Origin: Oxalobacteraceae bacterium
GTDB taxonomy: Bacteria > Pseudomonadota > Gammaproteobacteria > Burkholderiales > Burkholderiaceae_D
NCBI GenBank assembly: GCA_027485535.1
Contig: JAIXQV010000077.1
Span: 1-6,631, forward strand
Length of the DNA stretch: 6,631 bases
Reading direction: 5' to 3'
How positions within the stretch are numbered: position 1 is the stretch's first letter; each line of letters opens with the position of its first letter. This document shows, in pieces, positions 1-6,009 of this stretch. Position numbers and translations under genes: made by a program. The notes beneath the pieces were generated by a model that saw nothing but the letters and a program-made list of their open reading frames with translations, was not told the DNA's origin and did not search any database.

Positions 1-37
1 GCGGTGGGAGAAAAGGGTCAAGGGAATTGTTCAACAT
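1..37 (-). CDS. Possible start of a divergent gene, cut by the window edge
   Basis: Reading the minus strand from 37, an ATG opens a frame of 12 full codons (MLNNSLDPFLPP) that runs off the left edge without a stop. An AGGAG motif (complement of 47-51) lies 9 bases upstream of the ATG, which is a good ribosome binding site. A second in-frame ATG at 46-44 touches that motif and is a less likely start. The product is not recognisable from so few residues. The call rests only on the start signal and the open frame, so it may be chance. If real, the gene is divergent from ubiE, with about 247 bases between the two starts. Confidence 0.35.
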   Translation of the reverse strand, partial: MLNNSLDPFLPP

Positions 38-239
38 AACAACCATCTCCTAAATAAGCGCAGGGCCTCGCCCGCTCAAAGGGGGTGAGTGTTTAAAGTC
101 TCAGGGTGGTTCACCGAATAGTTAGATATGTCCAATACGGGCCAGAAGGTTCGGTAATACGCAGCCTGAAAAACGAATCGTATGAAGTATGAACGGCGAC
201 ATTTGGCAGGAGCCTCGCAGCAGGCATAGCCTCCGCTTG

Positions 240-245
240 TATAAT
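240..245 (+). promoter_or_regulatory. Likely -10 box of the ubiE promoter
   Basis: A perfect TATAAT lies 39 bases before the ubiE start, so transcription would begin near 252 and leave a leader of about 33 bases. No good -35 box is seen at 16-18 bases spacing; a TTGGCA at 203-208 is too far away. The box lies inside the in-frame upstream extension of ubiE, which argues for the start at 285. No functional evidence beyond the match. Confidence 0.5.
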
Positions 246-284
246 CCGCCTCAGTTATATAAATCGCATAAAGTCCTCCACATC

Positions 285-1016
285 ATGTCCCAGACCCATT
301 TCGGTTATCAGCAAGTCCCCGAATCACAGAAGGTGAAGAAGGTCGCCGAGGTGTTTCATTCCGTCGCTGCGAAATACGATGTGATGAATGACTTTATGTC
401 GGCGGGTTTGCACCGTTTGTGGAAGGCATTCACGATCGCGCAAGCCGGTATCAGGCCTGGTTTTAGGGTGCTAGATATCGCAGCTGGTACCGGTGATCTG
501 ACCGCAGCATTTGCTAAACGAGCAGGATCGAGTGGCGAGGTTTGGCATACCGATATCAATGAATCCATGCTGCGCGTCGGTCGCGATCGCATGATCAATA
601 AAGGATTGCTGCTGCCTACGCTGATCTGCGATGCTGAGAAATTGCCGTTTCCTGATAATTACTTTGACCGAGTATCTGTGGCGTTCGGCTTGCGTAACAT
701 GACGCACAAGGAACTGGCGCTGGCTGAGATGCGCCGCGTCCTGAAGCCCGGCGGAAAATTACTGGTGCTGGAGTTTTCTAAGGTCGCTGAGCCGCTACAA
801 AAGCCGTACGACCTTTATTCCTTCAAAGTACTGCCGTGGTTGGGCAAGCAAATCGCTGATGATGCCGATAGCTACCGGTATCTGGCAGAGTCGATTCGTA
901 TGCACCCGGATCAAGAGACCTTGAAAGCCATGATGCAAGACGCTGGCTTGGAGCGCGTGGAGTATTTCAATCTGACGGCGGGCGTGGCGGCACTGCATGT
1001 GGGCGTGAAGCTTTGA
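285..1016 (+). CDS. ubiE: Ubiquinone/menaquinone C-methyltransferase UbiE
   Basis: This 243-residue protein is an SAM-dependent methyltransferase that adds the C-methyl group of the benzoquinol ring in ubiquinone synthesis (and of demethylmenaquinol where menaquinone is made). The family signature YDxMNDxMSxGxHRxWK is at residues 31-47. The SAM-binding motif I, VLDIAAGTGD, is at 62-71. FGLRN is at 134-138, RVLKPGG at 151-157, and the second family signature SYRYLxESIRxxPxQ at about 196-210. The length fits the family (about 243-251). The frame is open back to an ATG at 189, but the extra 32 residues have no family counterpart and cover the -10 box, so the ATG at 285 is chosen. There is no clear Shine-Dalgarno sequence before it. 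The stop overlaps the ubiJ start by 4 bases. Only the organism's quinone type is unknown; the enzyme family is clear. Confidence 0.96.
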   Translation: MSQTHFGYQQVPESQKVKKVAEVFHSVAAKYDVMNDFMSAGLHRLWKAFTIAQAGIRPGFRVLDIAAGTGDLTAAFAKRAGSSGEVWHTDINESMLRVGRDRMINKGLLLPTLICDAEKLPFPDNYFDRVSVAFGLRNMTHKELALAEMRRVLKPGGKLLVLEFSKVAEPLQKPYDLYSFKVLPWLGKQIADDADSYRYLAESIRMHPDQETLKAMMQDAGLERVEYFNLTAGVAALHVGVKL

Positions 1017-1618
1017 CCACAACCACTTTTCCGGATCGTCCCCTGATCGCCGCCATTAACCATGTGCTTGCGCGTCAACCTGCGCTACGCGAAAAGCTTC
1101 GACCGCATGCAGCGAAGGCGGCATGTATCGATGTGGGCCTCACTCGGCTAAATTTGGCAATTGCTGCCGACGGTTTGCTGCAGCCCGCCTCCAGCGAGCC
1201 GAATGTCACCATCACGATTCAACCGTCGAATTTGCCACGGATGCTGAGCGACATGGATCGTGCGTTTTCGTACGTGACGATCAGCGGTGATGCGGATTTC
1301 GCACGGGTGATTTCCGAGCTTGCCAATGAGTTGCGGTGGGAACTGGAAGAAGAACTCGCGCCTTGGGTAGGCGATATTGCCGCTGTGCGAATCGCGAACG
1401 CTGCGCGCCAGTTCCTTGGTACGGCAAAGAGCACCGCGCAAAAGCTGGTAGACAACATGGCCGAGTACTGGCTGGAAGAAAACCCGACGCTACTGTACCG
1501 CCATGCGGGGGAGGAGTTTGCTGCTGACGTTGCACGGCTGCGCGATGATGTCGAGCGATTGAGCAAACGCGTCGAGCAGATTGAGCGACGCACGCGTACT
1601 CATTTAGGTGCTGCATGA
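1013..1618 (+). CDS. ubiJ: Ubiquinone biosynthesis accessory factor UbiJ (SCP2 domain)
   Basis: The 201-residue product has an SCP2-like lipid-binding domain over roughly residues 12-115, starting with the conserved AAINHVLARQPALREKL stretch. A Glu-rich helix with AxWVGDIAA follows at about 108-124. A heptad-patterned coiled coil, roughly 172-193 (VARLRDDVERLSKRVEQIE), ends the protein. This layout and length match UbiJ, which in E. coli binds quinone intermediates with UbiK within the aerobic Ubi complex. The start is TTG at 1013, overlapping the ubiE stop in a TTGA. The first internal ATG comes only near residue 77, inside the SCP2 domain, so the rare start is needed. No strong ribosome binding site precedes it (GTGAAG at 1005-1010), so translational coupling to ubiE is likely. 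The family is well supported by domain layout and position between ubiE and ubiB; sequence similarity among UbiJ proteins is generally low. Confidence 0.87.
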   Translation: MTTTTFPDRPLIAAINHVLARQPALREKLRPHAAKAACIDVGLTRLNLAIAADGLLQPASSEPNVTITIQPSNLPRMLSDMDRAFSYVTISGDADFARVISELANELRWELEEELAPWVGDIAAVRIANAARQFLGTAKSTAQKLVDNMAEYWLEENPTLLYRHAGEEFAADVARLRDDVERLSKRVEQIERRTRTHLGAA

Positions 1619-3183
1619 TCACGCGTGCGCTTCGTGTATTAAAGATTGTCAGTATTGTCCTGCGCTTTGGTTTGGATGAGATTGTGCTGTCCAGTGCGCG
1701 TCGACCGATTCCATTGCGGTTGATGGCAATCGTGTTTTTTTGGCGCGATCTCTCTGCAGCGCGCGGGGTACGTCTTAGGCGCGCACTCGAAGAGCTGGGC
1801 CCAATTTTTGTGAAATTTGGCCAGCTACTGTCAACGCGGCGCGATTTGATGCCACCTGATATCGCTGACGAACTCGCGCTGCTACAGGATCGTGTGCCGC
1901 CATTTGCCTCTGACTTGGCGATCGCCGAGATCACGCGTGCGCTCGGCGAGTCACCAGACCAGTTATTCGGCAGCTTTCAGCGCGAGCCGGTGGCATCCGC
2001 CTCGGTGGCGCAGGTGCATTTCGCGACGCTGAAAGATGGCACTGAGGTCGCGGTGAAGGTGCTGCGCCCGGGTATTTTGCGAGCCATTGAGAGTGATATC
2101 GCACTCATGCGCATCATCGCTGTTTGGGTTCATCGATGGTCGGAAGATGGTCGGCGTCTGCGGCCGCGTGAGGTCGTTGCGGAGTTTGACAAATACCTGC
2201 ATGACGAGCTCGACTTGATGCGAGAGGCGGCCAACGGTAGTCAGTTGAGGCGCAATTTCGAGCAGTCAGCCTTGTTGCTGGTGCCTCAGATGTACTGGGA
2301 TTATTGTGCTGAATCCGTGATCGTGATGCAGCGCATGCACGGCATTCCGATTTCACAAATTGATAGGCTGCGTGAAGCCGGTGTCGATTTGCAAAAATTA
2401 TCTCGCGATGGTGTTGAAATCTTTTTTACGCAGGTATTTAGGCATGGGTTCTTTCACGCGGATATGCATCCGGGGAATATCCTGGTATCGACCGACCCGG
2501 CCACCTTTGGTCGGTATATCGCGCTTGATTTCGGTATCGTCGGCACACTGACCGATTTCGACAAAGATTATTTGTCGCAAAATTTCCTGGCCTTTTTCCG
2601 GCGTGATTACCGACGCGTGGCACAAGCGCATATTGAATCCGGGTGGGCACCGGCAGAAACTCGCGTTGATGAGTTGGAAGCGGCGGTGCGCGCCTGTTGC
2701 GAACCGATCTTCAACAAACCATTAGCCGAGATATCATTCGGACAAGTGTTACTGCGTTTATTCCAGACCTCGCGTCGTTTCAATATCGAAGTTCAGCCGC
2801 AGCTGGTGCTGTTGCAAAAAACCCTGCTCAATATTGAGGGCCTTGGGCGGCAACTAGACCCGAATCTGGACTTGTGGCAGACCGCCAAGCCCATTCTCGA
2901 GCAGTGGGTGAAAGAGCAGATCGGCTGGCGTGGCTTTCTTGACAAGATCAAGGCAGAGGCTCCCCAGTTTGCCCAGATCCTGCCGACGTTGCCACGCTTG
3001 CTACAACAGAGTTTGTCTTCCCGGGCTGAGCCAGCACCTGACCACAGTGCCTTGCTCAAACGCCTCGTTTCAGAGCAGCGACGCACCAATCTCTTGCTCG
3101 GGGTGATCGTCTACTTCGGCGGCGGCCTGCTGGCCGGCATTTTGCTGGTTCAGCTTTTGATTCGCATGCACGGCGGCGACTAA
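1615..3183 (+). CDS. ubiB: Atypical protein kinase-like UbiB, ubiquinone biosynthesis regulator
   Basis: This 522-residue protein belongs to the UbiB/ADCK (ABC1) family of atypical kinases, membrane ATPases needed for ubiquinone synthesis. The family-specific KxGQ motif is KFGQ at residues 67-70. The A-rich loop that replaces the kinase P-loop is ASASVAQVH at 127-135, and the ATP-site lysine is K148 in VAVKVLRPG. The acidic ExD-type segment HDELDLMREAAN is at 196-207. The catalytic loop HADMHPGN is at 281-288 and the metal-binding DFG at 305-307. Two hydrophobic segments near the end (about 493-515) form the membrane anchor, as in E. coli UbiB, which has 546 residues. The ATG start overlaps the ubiJ stop (ATGA) with AGGTG 4 bases upstream. 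All key residues are present, so it should be active. Its exact biochemical role is still debated for the family. Confidence 0.96.
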   Translation: MITRALRVLKIVSIVLRFGLDEIVLSSARRPIPLRLMAIVFFWRDLSAARGVRLRRALEELGPIFVKFGQLLSTRRDLMPPDIADELALLQDRVPPFASDLAIAEITRALGESPDQLFGSFQREPVASASVAQVHFATLKDGTEVAVKVLRPGILRAIESDIALMRIIAVWVHRWSEDGRRLRPREVVAEFDKYLHDELDLMREAANGSQLRRNFEQSALLLVPQMYWDYCAESVIVMQRMHGIPISQIDRLREAGVDLQKLSRDGVEIFFTQVFRHGFFHADMHPGNILVSTDPATFGRYIALDFGIVGTLTDFDKDYLSQNFLAFFRRDYRRVAQAHIESGWAPAETRVDELEAAVRACCEPIFNKPLAEISFGQVLLRLFQTSRRFNIEVQPQLVLLQKTLLNIEGLGRQLDPNLDLWQTAKPILEQWVKEQIGWRGFLDKIKAEAPQFAQILPTLPRLLQQSLSSRAEPAPDHSALLKRLVSEQRRTNLLLGVIVYFGGGLLAGILLVQLLIRMHGGD

Positions 3184-3255
3184 GAGTTTCAATCTAGGCA
3201 CTAACCGAATGCCTGCGCCTGACTGCCAAACAGCGATCTCATGCGATTCGTACCA

Positions 3256-3277
3256 TGCGCTCAGTCTGATGAGCGTA
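3256..3277. other. Short inverted repeat downstream of ubiB
   Basis: TGCGCTCA (3256-3263) and TGAGCGTA (3270-3277) can form an 8-bp stem with one G-U pair and a 6-base loop, GTCTGA. No run of T follows on the + strand, so it is not a standard intrinsic terminator. It may mark the end of the ubi transcript or an RNA-stabilising end, or be chance. A weaker AGGCA/TGCCT pair at 3196-3200 and 3210-3214 lies closer to the ubiB stop. Confidence 0.25.
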
Positions 3278-3320
3278 ATCCGCTCAAGAAAAATCGTGCC
3301 CCCTGAAGAAATCACGCGGC

Positions 3321-3326
3321 TATAAT
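3321..3326 (+). promoter_or_regulatory. Likely -10 box of the symporter promoter
   Basis: A perfect TATAAT lies 46 bases before the symporter ATG, in the 189-base spacer after ubiB. A start near 3333 would give a leader of about 40 bases beginning with an A/T-rich tract. No convincing -35 box stands 16-18 bases upstream, so the promoter may need an activator or may be weak. The spacer length and this box suggest the symporter is transcribed apart from ubiB. Confidence 0.5.
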
Positions 3327-3362
3327 CGCGCAAAATTTTTTCGGCAATCAATTTTCCCCGCC

Positions 3363-3367
3363 GGGAG
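3363..3367 (+). promoter_or_regulatory. Ribosome binding site of the symporter gene
   Basis: GGGAG stands 5 bases before the ATG at 3373. This is one of the clearest ribosome binding sites in the window and fixes the start of the symporter. Confidence 0.7.
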
Positions 3368-3372
3368 CCACA

Positions 3373-4806
3373 ATGAATACTCTGCTGGCATTTGTGCTGG
3401 TCTATTTACTAATTTCGATCAGCATTGGCCTGTATGCCGCGACTCGCGTGAAGAACGCAACTGACTACGCCGTCGCCGGTCGCTCACTGCCCCTGCCCGT
3501 TGTCATTGCTACCGTATTTGCGACTTGGTTCGGCTCCGAGACTGTGCTCGGTATTCCGGCACGCTTTGCAGAGCACGGACTGGGCGGTACGGTAGAAGAC
3601 CCGTTTGGCGCATCCTTATGCCTTATTTTTGTCGGGATGTTCTTCGCGCGCAAGCTGTACCGTATGAACTTGCTGACCATCGGCGACTACTACAAACAAC
3701 GCTATAACCGCACGGTGGAGATCATCGTATCGCTCTGCATCGTGTCCTCCTACCTCGGGTGGGTCTCGGCACAAATCACTGCCATGGGCCTGGTGTTCAG
3801 CGTGCTGACCGGTGGTGCTATCCCGATGTCATATGGCATGGTGCTGGGTGCAGCAATCGTACTGTTGTACACCTTGTTCGGCGGTATGTGGTCGGTAGCG
3901 CTGACGGACGCCTTCCAGATGCTGTTGATCGTCGCTGGCATGATCTTCATTGCCTGGGTGATCTCTGATGCTGCGGGCGGCGCTGGCAAGGTGATTGCCC
4001 ATGCTTCTGAAGCGGGCAAGTTGCGCTTCCTGCCCGAAATGACCTTGCCCAGTATGCTCGCGTTTATTGGCGGGGCTGTGACCATCATGTTCGGCTCTAT
4101 CCCGCAGCAGGATGTGTTTCAGCGTGTGATGTCGGCACGCAACGAGAGCATCGCCGCTTCGGGTGCCGTTATCGGTGGTTCGATGTACTTCTTCATTGCG
4201 TTCATTCCGATGTTTCTGGTGTATGCCTCGCAGCTGATCGATCCGCAGCTGTTCGCATCGCTGTTGGAAGAGGATTCGCAGCTAATTCTGCCGACGCTGA
4301 TCTTGCGTGACACGCCGCTGTTTGCACAGATCATGTTCTTCGGTGCGCTGCTATCGGCCATCATGTCCACCGCTAGTGGCACCTTGTTAGCGCCGAGCGT
4401 GACGCTGACCGAGAACATTATTCGCGAGATACGGCCGATGAATGACCAGCAGCTACTGCTTACGACGCGCATCGTGGTGTTTTGTTTCACGATTGTCGTG
4501 ACCACCTTCGCGCTCATGTCGCAGGGCATGCCGATTTACGAGATGGTTGGTAATTCCTACAAAGTGCCCTTGGTCGGTGCCTTCATACCCTTGGTGATGG
4601 GCTTGTATTGGAAACGTGCCACCACGCAGGGCGCCTTGGTATCGGTGATTGGTGGTTTGCTGTCGTGGGTGCTGATGGAGATTTTTGGCGCCGAATCGAT
4701 CTGGCCGCCGCAACTGGTCGGCCTGCTGGTTGCCTTCTTCGGCATGATTGTTGGCTCGCTTGCCCCGCAGCGCTTGGGGCAGCAAGCGGAACATCAGCCC
4801 GCCTGA
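3373..4806 (+). CDS. Sodium:solute symporter family (SSS) transporter, substrate unknown
   Basis: The 477-residue product is almost wholly hydrophobic, with about 13 predicted membrane helices, beginning with one at residues 3-22. It fits the sodium:solute symporter family (PutP/SSS type, LeuT fold), which uses the inward Na+ gradient to import organic solutes. FATWFGSET at 49-57 lies in the first core helix that lines the substrate site. GGMWSVALTDAFQ at 170-182 matches the typical family segment GGxxxVxxTDxxQ. QQDVFQRVMSARN at 245-257 matches a second conserved segment. SAIMSTASGTLLAPS at 328-342 is the core helix whose Ser/Thr residues normally form the Na2 sodium site. No C-terminal kinase or other fused domain is present. 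No catabolic neighbour hints at the substrate, and proline, panthothenate, sugars or short acids all remain possible. It appears to be a single-gene transcript between two conserved blocks. Confidence 0.9.
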   Translation: MNTLLAFVLVYLLISISIGLYAATRVKNATDYAVAGRSLPLPVVIATVFATWFGSETVLGIPARFAEHGLGGTVEDPFGASLCLIFVGMFFARKLYRMNLLTIGDYYKQRYNRTVEIIVSLCIVSSYLGWVSAQITAMGLVFSVLTGGAIPMSYGMVLGAAIVLLYTLFGGMWSVALTDAFQMLLIVAGMIFIAWVISDAAGGAGKVIAHASEAGKLRFLPEMTLPSMLAFIGGAVTIMFGSIPQQDVFQRVMSARNESIAASGAVIGGSMYFFIAFIPMFLVYASQLIDPQLFASLLEEDSQLILPTLILRDTPLFAQIMFFGALLSAIMSTASGTLLAPSVTLTENIIREIRPMNDQQLLLTTRIVVFCFTIVVTTFALMSQGMPIYEMVGNSYKVPLVGAFIPLVMGLYWKRATTQGALVSVIGGLLSWVLMEIFGAESIWPPQLVGLLVAFFGMIVGSLAPQRLGQQAEHQPA

Positions 4807-4895
4807 GCGGCCCGAGCTGCCTGCGGGCGCGCCTGTCACCCCGCTAAGCCTCTGCGCCGCTGCTGTCGACGCGCCGTGCGTATCGTTGCTCTCTG

Positions 4896-4924
4896 CGAAA
4901 ACCCCCTATAATCGAGGGTTTTCG
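4896..4924. repeat. Perfect 9-bp inverted repeat framing the fmdB -10 box
   Basis: CGAAAACCC at 4896-4904 and GGGTTTTCG at 4916-4924 are exact reverse complements separated by 11 bases. The spacer holds the TATAAT of the likely fmdB promoter. The right arm also starts a second palindrome, TTTTCGAAAA at 4919-4928. A site centred on the -10 box could be an operator for a dimeric repressor. The stem could also act as an RNA hairpin ending read-through from the symporter, but the run of four T lies inside the stem, so a standard terminator is less likely. Confidence 0.6.
4907..4912 (+). promoter_or_regulatory. Likely -10 box of the fmdB-DUF502-aspS promoter
   Basis: A perfect TATAAT lies 34 bases upstream of the fmdB start codon. 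TTGCTC at 4886-4891 is a possible -35 box, but its 15-base spacing is short. Transcription would start near 4919, within the right arm of the inverted repeat, and probably reads through three genes into aspS. Confidence 0.5.
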
Positions 4925-4945
4925 AAAATTCGCAGGGAGAAACTC

Positions 4946-5344
4946 GTGCCGATCTACGCCTACCGCTGCGAAGCCTGCGGCTTCGCGAAAGACGCGCTGC
5001 AAAAAGTCTCTGACGCGCCCCTTACCGACTGCCCGGCCTGCGGCGAGGCGAAATTCAAGAAGCAACTCACGGCTGCCGGATTCCAGTTGAAGGGCTCCGG
5101 CTGGTATGTGACGGATTTTCGCAATGGCTCGAATTCGGGCAAATCCAGCCCACAGGAGGCGACCAAGAGCGAAGGTGCAAGCAGTGGCGCCAGCGAGAGC
5201 GCCGCCAGCGGCAGCAGTGGTAGTGGCAGTGGCGGAAGTGGCGATGCCAGCGCTAGCAGTAGCAGTGCTGGCAGCACAGCATCATCCGCCGGATCTTCAA
5301 GTGGCGGCGATAGCGCGGGTACCAAGTCCGCCTCTGCGGCCTGA
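4946..5344 (+). CDS. FmdB-family putative regulatory protein with zinc ribbon and Ser/Gly-rich tail
   Basis: The 132-residue product starts MPIYAYRCEACG, the standard opening of FmdB-family proteins. Four cysteines, C8-x2-C11 and C29-x2-C32, form a small zinc ribbon. GFQLKGSGWYVTDFR (45-59) is the other conserved family segment. After residue 61 the chain is almost only Ser, Gly and Ala with a few charged residues, and is surely disordered. The family is named for a protein linked to formamidase regulation in Methylophilus; the role of most members is unknown. The GTG start at 4946 is chosen because the family sequence begins there and GGGAG (4935-4939) lies 6 bases upstream. The frame stays open back to 4748, inside the symporter gene, but that extension has no family counterpart. 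Placement before a DUF502 gene and aspS is common in Burkholderiales. The family call is firm; the function is not known. Confidence 0.9.
   Translation: MPIYAYRCEACGFAKDALQKVSDAPLTDCPACGEAKFKKQLTAAGFQLKGSGWYVTDFRNGSNSGKSSPQEATKSEGASSGASESAASGSSGSGSGGSGDASASSSSAGSTASSAGSSSGGDSAGTKSASAA
5174..5308 (+). repeat. Low-complexity Ser/Gly/Ala codon tract in the fmdB gene
   Basis: Residues 77-121 of the FmdB protein are coded by an irregular run of AGC, AGT, GGC, GGT and GCC-type codons. The units are imperfect and vary in codon use, so it is a degenerate tract rather than a clean tandem repeat. Such tracts often change length between strains by slippage or unequal exchange. The opposite strand gives a long open frame rich in Leu, Pro and Ala, which is a by-product of this composition. 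Confidence 0.7.
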
Positions 5345-5355
5345 GCGAGTAGCGC

Positions 5356-5982
5356 ATGCGCAAATATTTCATAACTGGTTTACTGGTGCTGGTGCCCTTG
5401 GTGATCACGCTCTGGGTATTAAACCTGATCGTCGGTACGCTGGATGGCTCCTTGGTGCTGCTGCCACCTGAGTGGCGCCCCGAGTCATTGTTCGGTTTCC
5501 ATCTGCCGGGCTTTGGCACCATGGTTACGCTGTTGATTGTTTTCGTTACCGGCCTGGTGACGCAAAACATTATTGGCAACCGCGTACTGCGTCTGTGGGA
5601 GTTGCTGCTGCAACGCATACCGGTAGTCAACTCAATTTACTCGAGCGTCAAGCAGGTCTCCGATACTTTGCTGTCGTCCAGTGGCAATGCGTTTCGCAAG
5701 GCACTGCTGGTTCAGTACCCGCGTGAAGGCGTCTGGACCATTGCATTTCAAACCGGTGTGCCTGGTGGTGATGTCAAAAATCATCTCGTGGGCGACTACG
5801 TCAGTGTCTACGTGCCGACGACACCCAACCCGACGTCGGGTTTTTTCTTGATGCTACCGAGATCCGACGTGATTGAGCTTGAGATGAGCGTCGACGAGGC
5901 GCTGAAGTACATCGTATCGATGGGCGTAGTTGCGCCACCCGATAAAAAACTAACGACGGCAACAACGCCGAAGAACCACTAA
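5356..5982 (+). CDS. DUF502 family membrane protein
   Basis: This 208-residue protein matches the DUF502 family of small bacterial and plant membrane proteins with no settled bacterial function. It opens with MRKYFITGLLVLVPLVITLWV, a first membrane helix at about residues 5-27, and has a second at about 54-72. The conserved family segments are RIPVVNSIYSSVKQ at 87-100 and VYVPTTPNPTSGFF at 151-164. The part after the second helix is mainly soluble; its side of the membrane is not evident. The last 15 residues are polar and variable. The ATG lies 11 bases after the fmdB stop, with only a weak GAG (5347-5349) as ribosome binding site, so translational coupling is likely. The gene order fmdB-DUF502-aspS is typical of betaproteobacteria, but a link to aminoacylation is not shown by this. 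Confidence 0.92.
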   Translation: MRKYFITGLLVLVPLVITLWVLNLIVGTLDGSLVLLPPEWRPESLFGFHLPGFGTMVTLLIVFVTGLVTQNIIGNRVLRLWELLLQRIPVVNSIYSSVKQVSDTLLSSSGNAFRKALLVQYPREGVWTIAFQTGVPGGDVKNHLVGDYVSVYVPTTPNPTSGFFLMLPRSDVIELEMSVDEALKYIVSMGVVAPPDKKLTTATTPKNH

Positions 5983-6009
5983 TACTTCTGATCTGTCGAG
6001 ATTTTATTC

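Noticed and set aside
63..115. Small hairpins GGGC-CTC-GCCC (63-73) and GGTG-GTT-CACC (105-115) in the left spacer
   Set aside because: Four-base stems with three-base loops are too short to support a regulatory claim, and no T run or known riboswitch pattern is near.
189..284. In-frame upstream extension of ubiE from an ATG at 189
   Set aside because: The 32 extra residues have no counterpart in UbiE, the extension contains a perfect -10 box, and the start at 285 gives the normal family length.
1281..1934. Minus-strand open frame of 217 residues opposite ubiJ and ubiB
   Set aside because: It lies opposite two well-supported genes, has a Ser/Arg-rich composition typical of antisense frames and matches no known family.
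4810..4828. GCCCG/CGGGC hairpin just after the symporter stop as a terminator
   Set aside because: The stem has only 5 bp with a 9-base loop and no T run follows; in GC-rich sequence such pairs are frequent by chance.
4748..4945. In-frame upstream extension of the fmdB frame, overlapping the symporter gene
   Set aside because: The FmdB family begins MPIYxYxC, which falls exactly at the GTG at 4946 with a good ribosome binding site. The extension also spans the promoter and the inverted repeat.
4960..5325. Minus-strand open frame of 121 residues opposite fmdB, rich in Leu, Pro and Ala
   Set aside because: It is the mirror of the Ser/Gly codon tract, with no family likeness and no start signal of note.
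5124..5471. Plus-strand frame of 115 residues crossing from fmdB into the DUF502 gene
   Set aside because: It is an Ala/Arg/Val-rich out-of-frame reading of the fmdB tail and overlaps two recognisable genes.
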